Assembly (NCBI GenBank): GCA_017461945.1
Contig: JAFTSB010000041.1
Location: forward strand, 1 to 57,735
Reading direction: 5' to 3'
Source of the DNA: Clostridia bacterium
Lineage (GTDB): Bacteria > Bacillota > Clostridia > Oscillospirales > CAG-272
DNA length: 57,735 nt
The position numbers were made by a program, and so were the translations under genes. Numbering within the stretch: position 1 is the stretch's first letter; every line of letters starts with the position of its first letter. This document shows positions 32,583 through 40,101 of this stretch, piece after piece. Below the pieces are notes generated by a model, which did no database searches, had not been told where the DNA came from, and saw only the letters and a program-made list of their open reading frames with translations.

Positions 32583-33653
32583 TTAAATATCATAACTGTC
32601 GATAATGTCATAATTATACCCAAAATGCAGCGCTTCTACCCATCCGTTGTACCAATCGGCAAAGGCAACATCGTAGAGCCGCATCCGTGCCTCGACCTCC
32701 CCATAGGAATAGCCGTTTGCAGTATACAAAATCACATATGTATAGCTGCCGATCTCCACGCGGCCATGATCGCCAAGGGTGCGCTCCGTGGCAAACAGCC
32801 AATCCGAAATTTCGGCAAGACCGGTGTTATCGGGGGTCAGATTTTGCTCGGCACCCACGGTGCCATAGGCCGAAAAACCGTTAAACGTGTCGGCGTTTTT
32901 GCTTTTTTGCAAAGCGGAAAGCACCTCGCTGACCTTGCCGTCATCCGCCTTGCCCCCTACATAGGGGATGGCCAGATAGGCGATGTTGCGGGAGGGGGTA
33001 TTATCGTTAAGCCCGTTTGCGGCAGCATAGGCCTTTGCCGCATCGGTGGTAATGCCCTGCTCCAAGCGTTTGGTCAACGTGGCGGAATAGGTGGCGGCCA
33101 GCAGCTCCAGCTCCCGTACGGCACGCAGCGCCGTCTCGTTGGCAAGTGGGCCGTAGAGGGCCTGCAAATACTCATCTAAGCTGATGGAATAGCCGGCAGC
33201 GGCATCAAAGCGCATACCGGAAATATCCTGCTCAATGGCGCTTTTGTGCGCCTCAGTCAGAGTGACACCCTCGCTTTGTGCAGCCTCGCAATAGATCAGC
33301 ATTTCACAGACGCGCTCCAGCGTGGCGTTCATCAACACATCGTACCAGGAAAGACCGTCATCATAGATCTGGTCGTGCAGGCTTTTGGTCTTGTCATAGG
33401 TCACGTGCTTTTCCATTTCGGAGATCAGCACACCGCCATAATCGTAAAAGAAAAACGCCATCATTCCCGGGGTCACGGTGAAATGATCGGTGCGCATCGC
33501 CACATCCTTATCATAAACCGGCTCCCCTTGGATCATAGATAGTCCGCTACTAAGGGGCGCATCGCTCCCCTTTTTGCAGCCGATGGGTGCCATCAGCAGC
33601 ACCGGCAACAGCAACAGCAGCAGCAACCGCGCCAATATGTGTTGTTTGGTCAT
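32583..33653 (-). CDS. lipoprotein, SurA/foldase-like
   Basis: 356 residues from ATG 33653 (AGAGGAGAAGG upstream). The N-terminus is a hydrophobic signal peptide with a weak lipobox (APIGC). The mature protein is mostly helical and begins with KDVAMRTDHFTVTPGMMAFF, parallel to TVPMMSYLVYTEYQNRVAMY in the larger neighbour at 33756-35732, so the two look like distant paralogues. No clear parvulin domain is visible here. Perhaps an extracytoplasmic chaperone on the membrane. A 15-base hairpin lies just upstream of its ribosome binding site. Confidence 0.7.
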   Translation of the reverse strand: MTKQHILARLLLLLLLPVLLMAPIGCKKGSDAPLSSGLSMIQGEPVYDKDVAMRTDHFTVTPGMMAFFFYDYGGVLISEMEKHVTYDKTKSLHDQIYDDGLSWYDVLMNATLERVCEMLIYCEAAQSEGVTLTEAHKSAIEQDISGMRFDAAAGYSISLDEYLQALYGPLANETALRAVRELELLAATYSATLTKRLEQGITTDAAKAYAAANGLNDNTPSRNIAYLAIPYVGGKADDGKVSEVLSALQKSKNADTFNGFSAYGTVGAEQNLTPDNTGLAEISDWLFATERTLGDHGRVEIGSYTYVILYTANGYSYGEVEARMRLYDVAFADWYNGWVEALHFGYNYDIIDSYDI

Positions 33654-33670
33654 GACCTTCTCCTCTTGGG

Positions 33671-33710
33671 GCGAAATGGCTCGGGCGCGCAAGCACCCGA
33701 GCCATTTCGC
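33671..33710 (-). other. 15-base-pair hairpin between two co-directional genes
   Basis: GCGAAATGGCTCGGG / CCCGAGCCATTTCGC with a 10-base loop. On the transcribed (minus) strand no T run follows; the ribosome binding site of the lipoprotein comes right after. It may be an RNA processing or stability element, or attenuate the downstream gene. Confidence 0.7.
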
Positions 33711-33755
33711 ATTTTAACCGTTTCGCTATGGTCATAGCAACGGTGTGTGCCGATC

Positions 33756-35732
33756 TTAGCCGGCAATGTAGCGATAGTAATCGCTGTTTACGGTAACGGG
33801 GTGAGTCTCCTGAATGCCCTTGAGGTAAGCGGTGTTATCGTTGCCGGAAAGGGTCTTTTTGATCTCGCTTCTCCAGGTCTCGTTCTCGTTGCCAACGTAG
33901 TACATAATGTGGTAGCCATAGGTGGTCTTAACGGGTTCGGGATAACCGATCTCGCCCTCGACACGGGTGCTATCGAAGAGCCATTCCTCAAACTCCTCAA
34001 CCATCTGGCCCTCGTAAACATCATCGTAGAATACGTTGCCGTCCTCGGTATATTCCAGACCATACTCCTCGAACACAGACTGATCGATCTTGTAGTACTT
34101 GGAGCCGTTCTCGCGAGTAGCCTCGGTGATCTTGCCCTCGGCATACAGGGTATCCAGCAGCTCGCCTGCCATAGCATAAGCGGTCAGCTTGCCATCGCGA
34201 GCCAGCACCTTGTCAGCCAGCTCCTTGATCTTGCCGGTGAAGGCGGAGGTAGAGGTCTTGCCGTCATAGGTAGTGCTCTTGAACAGGATATGACCAACGC
34301 TGCGCACCAGATCGTCGTTGCGGTGCATGCCGGTCACAAAGAAATAAGCGGAATAGGTGGAGGTTGCCTTCTGGTATTCCACAGGCTTCTCCTCAGAACC
34401 CTCGGAGCCTTCAGCGCCTTCGGAGCCTTCAGAACCCTCGGTCTGAGCCTCGGGCTGGCCATCGGATTCCTCTTTCTTCTCGGTCTCCTCGCCCTTGATG
34501 GCGCTGACCACATCCTCCAGCTTCTTGGTATCGCCGTTCTTGCGCAGGTAGGTCTTTACATCATTTTCCTTCTTGGATTCAAACAGCCACTCGTCCAGAT
34601 CGTCATCACCATCGCCATCCGCAGCGTTTTCAACAGCAGCCTTCAGCAAAGCCTTCTCAGCAGCAGCGCTGCACTCGGCGATCTGCTCCTCGGTCAGGGC
34701 ATCCACGGTGGTCTCCTTCTTCTCGGCCATGGCAGCCATTTCGTCCTCCAGAATGTAGTTATACAGCTTCTGGTTGAAGTCGATGGCGGAAACACACTTG
34801 ATCAGTTCTTCCACGCGGGCGGCGTACTTTTCCTGCTCTGCCTTATACTTAGCAGCGGCCTCCTCGTTTTTGGTAGCGGCATCATCGCCCGTATCAACAG
34901 GAGCGAAGGTAGCGGTAAAGGTATAGCCGATGTAATCACAGTAAACGTCGTAGGTGGACTTGTTGTTGTTATAGTACTCGTCAATACGGCCGTCGGTCAC
35001 GCCGGCAAGGAACTCCTCTGCCTTGTGGTTGGACCACTTGGTAGCCAGCTCGGTCAGCTTCATCATAGCGCGGACGTCCTTCAGGATCACGCCTTCGCCG
35101 TACATCAGGCTGAGATAGCCGTTGGTGGAGTAGCCGTAAAGGGTCGCGTACTGCTCCAAAGCATCCAGCTCTTTCTCGATCTCCTCCAGCTCCTCATCGG
35201 TCAGTGCGAAGTTGGCAGCCTTGGCCTCCTCGCAGCAGGCCAGGATCTGGCGCACGTCGCTTTCTGCAACACCTGCAAAATAATCAAACCAGGTCGTGGT
35301 GACCAGCTGACCATCAGGGCCGGTCACAGAGCTGTAAACCTGCTCGCGCAGGGGGGAGGAGGTGTCCAGAGCCTTGCCGCCCTCACCGCCGCCAATGGCA
35401 ATGCTGGTGCCGTATTGCTCGGAATATTCCTCATACATAGCAACACGATTCTGGTACTCGGTATAGACCAGATAGGACATCATCGGTACGGTCACTTCAA
35501 AGTTCTGAGATTCTGCAATGATGCGCATACGCTTAAACGTACCGCGAGAATTCAAAACGCTGATAGCAACCACAGCAATCAGCAGCACCAGTACGGCCAC
35601 CACGATCAGCGTGCCGACCCACGTGGGCATGCCTTTGCTTGCCTTCTTCTTGCCGATGTTCTTCTTACCAACATTCTTGTCGGTCAGAACCGTTTCGGCT
35701 CTTTCATTTCTTGTTCTGTTTCCTTTTCCCAT
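33756..35732 (-). CDS. membrane-anchored parvulin-type foldase (PrsA/SurA-like)
   Basis: 658 residues from ATG 35732 (AAGGTGG upstream). A basic cytoplasmic tail and one membrane helix (TWVGTLIVVAVLVLLIAVVA) precede an extracytoplasmic part. An N-terminal SurA-like helical region is followed by an acidic Gly-Ser-Glu linker (TEGSEGSEGAEGSEGSEEKP) near residue 410, then a PPIC-type region with VRSVGHILFKS and a terminal TTYGYHIMYYVG, the two signature strands of parvulin. It would help fold exported proteins. It starts an operon with the lipoprotein, zinc-ribbon and C_GCAxxG genes. Confidence 0.82.
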   Translation of the reverse strand: MGKGNRTRNERAETVLTDKNVGKKNIGKKKASKGMPTWVGTLIVVAVLVLLIAVVAISVLNSRGTFKRMRIIAESQNFEVTVPMMSYLVYTEYQNRVAMYEEYSEQYGTSIAIGGGEGGKALDTSSPLREQVYSSVTGPDGQLVTTTWFDYFAGVAESDVRQILACCEEAKAANFALTDEELEEIEKELDALEQYATLYGYSTNGYLSLMYGEGVILKDVRAMMKLTELATKWSNHKAEEFLAGVTDGRIDEYYNNNKSTYDVYCDYIGYTFTATFAPVDTGDDAATKNEEAAAKYKAEQEKYAARVEELIKCVSAIDFNQKLYNYILEDEMAAMAEKKETTVDALTEEQIAECSAAAEKALLKAAVENAADGDGDDDLDEWLFESKKENDVKTYLRKNGDTKKLEDVVSAIKGEETEKKEESDGQPEAQTEGSEGSEGAEGSEGSEEKPVEYQKATSTYSAYFFVTGMHRNDDLVRSVGHILFKSTTYDGKTSTSAFTGKIKELADKVLARDGKLTAYAMAGELLDTLYAEGKITEATRENGSKYYKIDQSVFEEYGLEYTEDGNVFYDDVYEGQMVEEFEEWLFDSTRVEGEIGYPEPVKTTYGYHIMYYVGNENETWRSEIKKTLSGNDNTAYLKGIQETHPVTVNSDYYRYIAG

Positions 35733-35797
35733 TGTTGGAACCACCTTTTTGTTATTATTTTATTGCACCGTATGCGTTTTTTTCATACAATGCGTTG

Positions 35798-35834
35798 CCG
35801 CGCGAATGCGCGGATGGGGACTTTGATCATTATA
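35798..35834 (-). promoter_or_regulatory. possible promoter -10 and leader hairpin of the foldase operon
   Basis: Minus strand TATAAT at 35834-35829, without a good -35. The leader holds CCGCGC-ATTC-GCGCGG (35813-35798). The -10 fit alone is weak; the RNase J stop codon is about 40 bases beyond. Confidence 0.45.
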
Positions 35835-35873
35835 GCGGATGCGTGTGTCCGCTGTATGACGGATCTGTGAATA

Positions 35874-37556
35874 TCACACATCCATAATAACCGGCAGGAT
35901 CATAGGCTTGCGGCCGGTTTTGTGAAAGAGGAACTTGGAAAGATCGTCACGCACGCGGGTTTTCAGCCGCATACGGTCACGGGCATCGCCAGAGCGAAGT
36001 CCGGTTTCCAGCGAGCGCTGAACCACCTGCTTTGCTTCATCCATCAAGGGCTCGTTCTCGCGGACGTAAACAAATCCGCGGGAGACCACGTCGGGGCCGG
36101 AGAGCAGCATTTTATGCTCCTCATCAATGGTAGCAACCACCACGATCAAGCCGTCTTGAGACAGGTGACGGCGGTCACGCAATACAATATTGCCAACATC
36201 GCCCACGCCATAACCGTCTACCAGTACCTGACCGGCAGGGGCAACCCCTGCAAAACGCGCACCGTTTGCGTCAATTTCCAGTACTTTACCGATTTCGGAA
36301 ATAAAAATATTGCGATCGGGAATACCCATTTCCAATGCCAGCTCACGGTTGGCAGCCAGATGGCGGCTTTCGCCGTGGATGGGCATATAGTAGCGGGGCT
36401 TGGTCAAGGCCTGCATCAGCTTGATCTCCTCCTGGCAGGCATGGCCGGAAACGTGAACCTCCATGGCGGAATCGTGCAAGACCTCCACGCCGTTTCGAGA
36501 CAGCTCGTTGACCACACGACCCACAAGCTTTTCATTGCCGGGGATCGCGCTGGAGGAAAGCACCACCAGATCGCCGCGGCCAAGCGTGACCTGTTGGTGA
36601 TCGGAATAGGCCATACGGTACAGGGCGGACATAGGCTCACCCTGGCTGCCCGTGGTGACCAGCGTCAGCTGCTCGGGCTTAAAGCGTTTGATATCGTTGA
36701 TATCCACCAAAAGGCCCTTGGGAACCTTCATATATCCAAGCTCAACGGCGGCACCTACAATATTCAGCATACTGCGCCCCGTAATGGCCACCTTGCGGCC
36801 GTGCTGGGCGCTGATGTCAATGATCTGCTGCACGCGATGCACGTTAGAGGAAAACGTGGAAATCACGATACGTTTATCGGGATTTGAGGTAAAAATATAC
36901 TCCAGCGAGCGGCCAACCGTTTTCTCAGAGGGGGTAAAGCCTGCCCGTTCTGCATTGGTCGATTCGCACATCAGCATCAAAACGCCCTTGTTGCCCAACT
37001 CGCCAAGGCGGGTCAGATTCATCATTTCGCCCTGAATGGGGGTGATATCCAGCTTAAAGTCGCCGGTGTGAATAATGGTACCCAGAGGGGTATGAATGGC
37101 CAGGCAACAGGCATCCGCAATGGAGTGATTGACACGGATGAACTCCACATTCAGCGCGCCTGCGCGTACCGTATCCCCTGCACTAACGGTGCGAAGGTCG
37201 GGGGCAAAGGGGAGCGAATGCTCCTCCAGCTTGTTTTTGATGATGCCCAGCGTCAGCTTAGTGCCGTAGATGGGGGGCTGCACACTGCGCAGCACATAGG
37301 GGATAGCGCCGATATGATCCTCGTGCCCGTGTGTGAGAAAAATACCACGCAGACGGTCACTGTTTTGCTCTAAATACGTGACATCGGGAATAACCAGATC
37401 CACTCCCAACATATCCTCATCCGGGAAGGCCAGGCCGCAATCCACCACGATCATGTCATTGTTATACTCAATGACCGTCAGGTTTTTGCCGATCTCCTGC
37501 AATCCACCAAGAGGAATGATTCGAATCTTGCCTTTCTCTTTTTTGGTTCTTGGCAT
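35874..37556 (-). CDS. rnj: ribonuclease J
   Basis: 560 residues, the usual length for RNase J. The beta-CASP metallo-beta-lactamase motif is LTHGHEDHIGAIPYVL (HxHxDH) near residue 75-90; further metal residues occur in TIIHTGDFKLD and in the VHVSGHACQEEIKLM and YMPIHGESRHL stretches. The C-terminal domain closes the fold. It degrades and processes RNA by 5'-3' exonuclease and endonuclease action, central to mRNA turnover in Firmicutes. AAAGGAG precedes the ATG; the leader from the 37688-37716 promoter is long, about 120 bases. Confidence 0.97.
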   Translation of the reverse strand: MPRTKKEKGKIRIIPLGGLQEIGKNLTVIEYNNDMIVVDCGLAFPDEDMLGVDLVIPDVTYLEQNSDRLRGIFLTHGHEDHIGAIPYVLRSVQPPIYGTKLTLGIIKNKLEEHSLPFAPDLRTVSAGDTVRAGALNVEFIRVNHSIADACCLAIHTPLGTIIHTGDFKLDITPIQGEMMNLTRLGELGNKGVLMLMCESTNAERAGFTPSEKTVGRSLEYIFTSNPDKRIVISTFSSNVHRVQQIIDISAQHGRKVAITGRSMLNIVGAAVELGYMKVPKGLLVDINDIKRFKPEQLTLVTTGSQGEPMSALYRMAYSDHQQVTLGRGDLVVLSSSAIPGNEKLVGRVVNELSRNGVEVLHDSAMEVHVSGHACQEEIKLMQALTKPRYYMPIHGESRHLAANRELALEMGIPDRNIFISEIGKVLEIDANGARFAGVAPAGQVLVDGYGVGDVGNIVLRDRRHLSQDGLIVVVATIDEEHKMLLSGPDVVSRGFVYVRENEPLMDEAKQVVQRSLETGLRSGDARDRMRLKTRVRDDLSKFLFHKTGRKPMILPVIMDV

Positions 37557-37687
37557 AAAATCTCCTTTCTGATTGACTTAAAAAAAGGAACACAAAAGCA
37601 GACTCCCATCAAGGCGTACCACGTCCCCCGCCCGTTTGCTGGAGCCTATACAAATTGCTTCCGATCTCAAAATACATCCATTTTATT

Positions 37688-37716
37688 ATTATACACCAAT
37701 ATACGCTTCTTGTCAA
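37688..37716 (-). promoter_or_regulatory. consensus sigma-A promoter of RNase J
   Basis: Minus strand: TTGACA (37716-37711), 17-base spacer, TATAAT (37693-37688), a full consensus match. The ~125-base leader holds no recognised riboswitch. The -35 nearly touches the stop codon of the next gene (37720). Confidence 0.93.
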
Positions 37717-37719
37717 GTG

Positions 37720-37986
37720 TTAGAATAGCAACAGGGGCAACATTATGATCACCGCCCCCAGGGCGCCGCATAGAAACCCCCAACAGAAGGTCGAAAACCG
37801 ACCGGTGGCGCGTTTTGATGGCGGTTGCAACACGTTTTTGTGTCCAATGATACGGTTGGCCTCTACCACCATATCCGAGGGGAGCGAAGCCGTTTTTTGA
37901 GGGCGTAGGATGAGATACGCCCGTTCAAACAGCGGACTTTCGCGGGTCTCTAATACGTACATTTCTTTTTGACAGCCTTTCAGCAC
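37720..37986 (-). CDS. small membrane-anchored protein, divergent from abrB-like gene
   Basis: 88 residues from GTG 37986, which has a perfect AAGGAGG 8 bases upstream; longer frames beginning at 38085 or 38211 have no such site. It reads MYVLETRESPLFERAYLILR..., then DMVVEANRIIGHK, a basic linker and one C-terminal membrane helix (about residues 66-87). I recall similar short proteins in Clostridia, but no function is known. Its ~220-base upstream region holds a GCCCCT/AGGGGC hairpin and the Spo0A-box-like sites shared with the AbrB-like gene. Confidence 0.6.
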   Translation of the reverse strand: MLKGCQKEMYVLETRESPLFERAYLILRPQKTASLPSDMVVEANRIIGHKNVLQPPSKRATGRFSTFCWGFLCGALGAVIIMLPLLLF

Positions 37987-38077
37987 AAAATCAGCCTCCT
38001 TGTAACTTGTTTTTGCCCCTATTTTTGCCAGGGGCGCGTGAAAATAATCGCAAAACACGCAAACGGTATGCTGTTTT

Positions 38078-38136
38078 TTCGACATTTTTTGCGGTTTCGA
38101 CAAGCCTCGGCAAAAGCTTCTCTCCCCATTCGACAA
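38078..38136. promoter_or_regulatory. cluster of Spo0A-box-like sites
   Basis: Forward TTCGACAA at 38096-38103 and 38129-38136, each the reverse complement of the Spo0A box TTGTCGAA, and TTCGACAT at 38078-38085 (7 of 8). A further TTCGACCT lies inside the spacer of the abrB-like promoter (38218-38225). Spo0A represses abrB in Bacillus, so the arrangement would fit that circuit. By eye only; not scored statistically. Confidence 0.5.
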
Positions 38137-38204
38137 GGTTCGGGAATTAAAATTTAAAAGAGCGAAGAAAATGTGAATATTCCATAAATTACCATTTTTG
38201 GATA

Positions 38205-38233
38205 TTGACATCCATTTTTCGACCTGCTATAAT
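38205..38233 (+). promoter_or_regulatory. consensus sigma-A promoter of the AbrB-like gene
   Basis: TTGACA (38205-38210), 17-base spacer ending in TGC (extended -10), TATAAT (38228-38233). The early transcript has GGGT-CGAAA-ACCC. Confidence 0.93.
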
Positions 38234-38287
38234 AGGGTCAGGGTCGAAAACCCGAGAATGAAAGCATATAATAGGAGGAATGATATA

Positions 38288-38533
38288 ATGAAATCTACCG
38301 GAGTGACAAGACAAATTGACGAGCTGGGCCGCTTTGTGCTCCCCATTGAGATCCGCCGCGCCATGGGTCTGAAGGTCAAGGATACCCTTGAGATCTTTAC
38401 CGACGATGACGGTCGCATCATTTTACAGAAATATCAGCCCGCCTGCATTTTCTGTGATCACGCAGATGACATTGTATTGTTTGAAGGCAAGCGCATCTGC
38501 AGCAAGTGCATGGAAAAAATCAAGGCGATCTAA
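38288..38533 (+). CDS. AbrB/SpoVT-type transition-state regulator
   Basis: 81 residues from ATG 38288 (AGGAGG nine bases upstream; the longer frame overlaps the promoter). N-terminal swapped-hairpin DNA-binding domain: TGVTRQIDELGRFVLPIEIR followed by GLKVKDTLEIFTD, the AbrB family pattern. The C-terminal tail carries CIFCDHADD and RICSKCMEK (two CxxC), likely a zinc knuckle, seen in other clostridial AbrB homologues. It probably controls post-exponential and sporulation genes. Upstream Spo0A-box-like sites support such a role. Confidence 0.93.
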   Translation: MKSTGVTRQIDELGRFVLPIEIRRAMGLKVKDTLEIFTDDDGRIILQKYQPACIFCDHADDIVLFEGKRICSKCMEKIKAI

Positions 38534-38538
38534 TATAT

Positions 38539-38572
38539 AAAAGCGCTTGCGGCAGCTGCCGCAAGCGCTTTT
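38539..38572. terminator. intrinsic terminator downstream of the AbrB-like gene
   Basis: AAAAGCGCTTGCGGCAG-CTGCCGCAAGCGCTTTT, a perfect palindrome between convergent genes. Confidence 0.9.
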
Positions 38573-38584
38573 CATATAGACGGA

Positions 38585-39553
38585 TCAAGCCCAGCTCATA
38601 GTGGTGGGCTTTGCTTCTTCGATGACAATGGGCTTAAGGAAGGTCACGGCCTTGCGCAAGCCTTCGTCAATGCTCATCAAGCTATCCTCATGCTCGATAG
38701 ACAGCACACGATCATAGCCACACAGGCGCAGGTTGGAAACCAGATCGCGCCAGTAGGTCTCGCCATTGCCATAGCCAACGGTACGGAACACCCACGCGCG
38801 ATGAATCTCATCGCCATAGTGCTTGGTATCCAGCACACCGTTCTTGGCGGTGTTGTAGGTATCGATCTTGGTATCCTTGGCGTGTACGTGATAGATGGCA
38901 CCGGCCAGCTCACGGATGGCGGCCACGGGATCCATTCCCTGCCAAATCAGATGGGAGGGATCAAAGTTGGCACCGATCACATCACCAACTGCGGCGCGAA
39001 GGCGGAGCAGCGTTTCGGGGTTATACACGCAGAAGCCAGGATGCATTTCAAAGGCGATATGAGGAACATGATGCGCCTTGGCAAAGGCACCTGCCTCCTT
39101 CCAATACGGAATCAGCTTTTCGTTCCACTGCCAATCCAGAATGGCAAGAAAATCCTCGGGCCAAGGGCAGGTCACCCAGTTGGGGTATTTGGAATCCTCG
39201 GAGTCACCGGGGCAACCGGAGAAGGTAATGACCGTGTCTACGCCCAGTTTTTCGGCAAGCAGGACAGCATTGCGGAAATCCTTATCAAACTGTGCAGCGA
39301 TCTCCTTGTTGGGGTGGAGTGCGTTACCGTGAGCAGCCAAAGCGCAGATCTCCATATCGTATTTTTTAAAGGTTGCCTTGAACTCCTCCAGTGCGGCAGG
39401 ATCCGCCAACAGCTTCTCGGGGTTGCAATGCGCCTTGCCGGGATAGCCGCCGGCACCGATCTCTACGGTGTGAACGCCCAGAGAGGAAAGAATGGAAAGG
39501 GTTTCATCCAAGGATTTGGAGCCGTACAGATTTGCAAGAACACTGAGTTTCAT
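38585..39553 (-). CDS. sugar phosphate isomerase/epimerase family protein
   Basis: 322 residues from ATG 39553 (AAAGGAA upstream). TIM-barrel isomerase pattern with metal-site type motifs: VEIGAGGYPGKAH, VDTVITFSGCPGD, IAFEMHPGFCVYN, GANFDPSHLIWQG, YHVHAKDT and VLSIEHEDSLMS. Longer than the first isomerase in this window and with a distinct WPEDFLAILDWQWNE stretch, often seen in isomerases annotated with Gfo/Idh/MocA partners. The substrate is unknown. It has no adjacent oxidoreductase; upstream lies a repeat region, downstream the AbrB terminator. Confidence 0.88.
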   Translation of the reverse strand: MKLSVLANLYGSKSLDETLSILSSLGVHTVEIGAGGYPGKAHCNPEKLLADPAALEEFKATFKKYDMEICALAAHGNALHPNKEIAAQFDKDFRNAVLLAEKLGVDTVITFSGCPGDSEDSKYPNWVTCPWPEDFLAILDWQWNEKLIPYWKEAGAFAKAHHVPHIAFEMHPGFCVYNPETLLRLRAAVGDVIGANFDPSHLIWQGMDPVAAIRELAGAIYHVHAKDTKIDTYNTAKNGVLDTKHYGDEIHRAWVFRTVGYGNGETYWRDLVSNLRLCGYDRVLSIEHEDSLMSIDEGLRKAVTFLKPIVIEEAKPTTMSWA

Positions 39554-39657
39554 AGTGTGTATTCCTTTCTGCCAAAGTGGCATTAGATTTTGATGGTAAG
39601 GGGCAACAGGCGAGCAAAAACCAAATGTGTCATGGTATGTACGTCATCATCACGGAG

Positions 39658-39736
39658 AAGCTTTCGGCAATTTGCTTGCAAATCGGTGGTGTTCAACCAC
39701 CGCGAAAGCTTCATCTGCTTCGCCCTTGGGCGAAGC
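39658..39736. repeat. structured intergenic element: three-way junction plus hairpin
   Basis: Outer stem AAGCTTTCG (39658-39666) / CGAAAGCTT (39703-39711) encloses two inner hairpins, ATTTGC-TT-GCAAAT (39670-39683) and GGTGGT-GTTCA-ACCACC (39685-39701). A separate hairpin GCTTCGCCC-TT-GGGCGAAGC follows (39717-39736). The shape resembles a structured RNA or a hairpin-ended mobile repeat. No gene is present in 39600-39750. Confidence 0.6.
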
Positions 39737-39750
39737 TGGGTAACAGAAGT

Positions 39751-40034
39751 ATTGGGCGATTTTTCAAAGCTCAAACTATTTCCATTTGGCAAAGAAAAAT
39801 CGTTCAAGGCGAGGCACGACGGGAGAAATGGACGATGACGAATATACATTCGTCGAGTTCATTTGTCACGGAGTAACAAAGTATTGGACGATTTTCAAAG
39901 CTCAAACCATTTCCATTTGGCAAAGAAAAATCGTTCAAGGCGAGGCACGACGGGAAAAATGGACGATGGCGAATATACATTCGTCGAGTTCATTTGTCAC
40001 GGAGTAACGAAGCATTGGGCGATTTTTCAAAGCC
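39751..40034. repeat. tandem direct repeat, two copies of 131/132 bp plus a partial third
   Basis: Copy 1 is 39751-39882 (132 bp), copy 2 is 39883-40013 (131 bp), and the third begins at 40014 and ends near 40034. They differ at only a handful of bases, including one lost T and a change in GACGAAT (copy 1) to GGCGAAT (copy 2) that still pairs with ATTCGTC through a G-U pair. Each unit contains an outer CGATTTT.../AAAAATCG pairing and the small hairpin. Short frames in the repeat do not look like protein. Function unknown. Confidence 0.85.
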
Positions 40035-40036
40035 AA

Positions 40037-40066
40037 AAAGGGTCACCGCCAAGGCGGTGACCCTTT
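40037..40066 (-). terminator. intrinsic terminator of the lamin-tail protein gene
   Basis: AAAGGGTCACCGCC-AA-GGCGGTGACCCTTT, with a short T run on the minus-strand side. A further small hairpin, CACCCC-TTTC-GGGGT, lies at about 40075-40090. Confidence 0.8.
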
Positions 40067-40101
40067 CTTAGGTTACACCCCTTTCGGGGTCTGTTTTGAA
40101 A

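Noticed and set aside
37557-37687. Riboswitch in the long RNase J leader
   Set aside because: I could not match any known aptamer core or a clear terminator/antiterminator switch in the ~125 bases.
38086-38211. Upstream extension of the small membrane protein gene to 38085 or 38211
   Set aside because: No ribosome binding site precedes these starts, and the extension would cover the Spo0A-like sites and the abrB -35. GTG 37986 has a perfect AAGGAGG at 8 bases.
39658-39711. tRNA-like cloverleaf
   Set aside because: The structure has three stems, but there is no acceptor stem with a 3' NCCA-like end, anticodon loop or T-arm (TTC) consensus, so it is not a tRNA.
39590-40060. Short frames inside the tandem repeats (about 60-100 codons)
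   Set aside because: They repeat with the DNA repeat, lack ribosome binding sites and look like by-products of the repeat.
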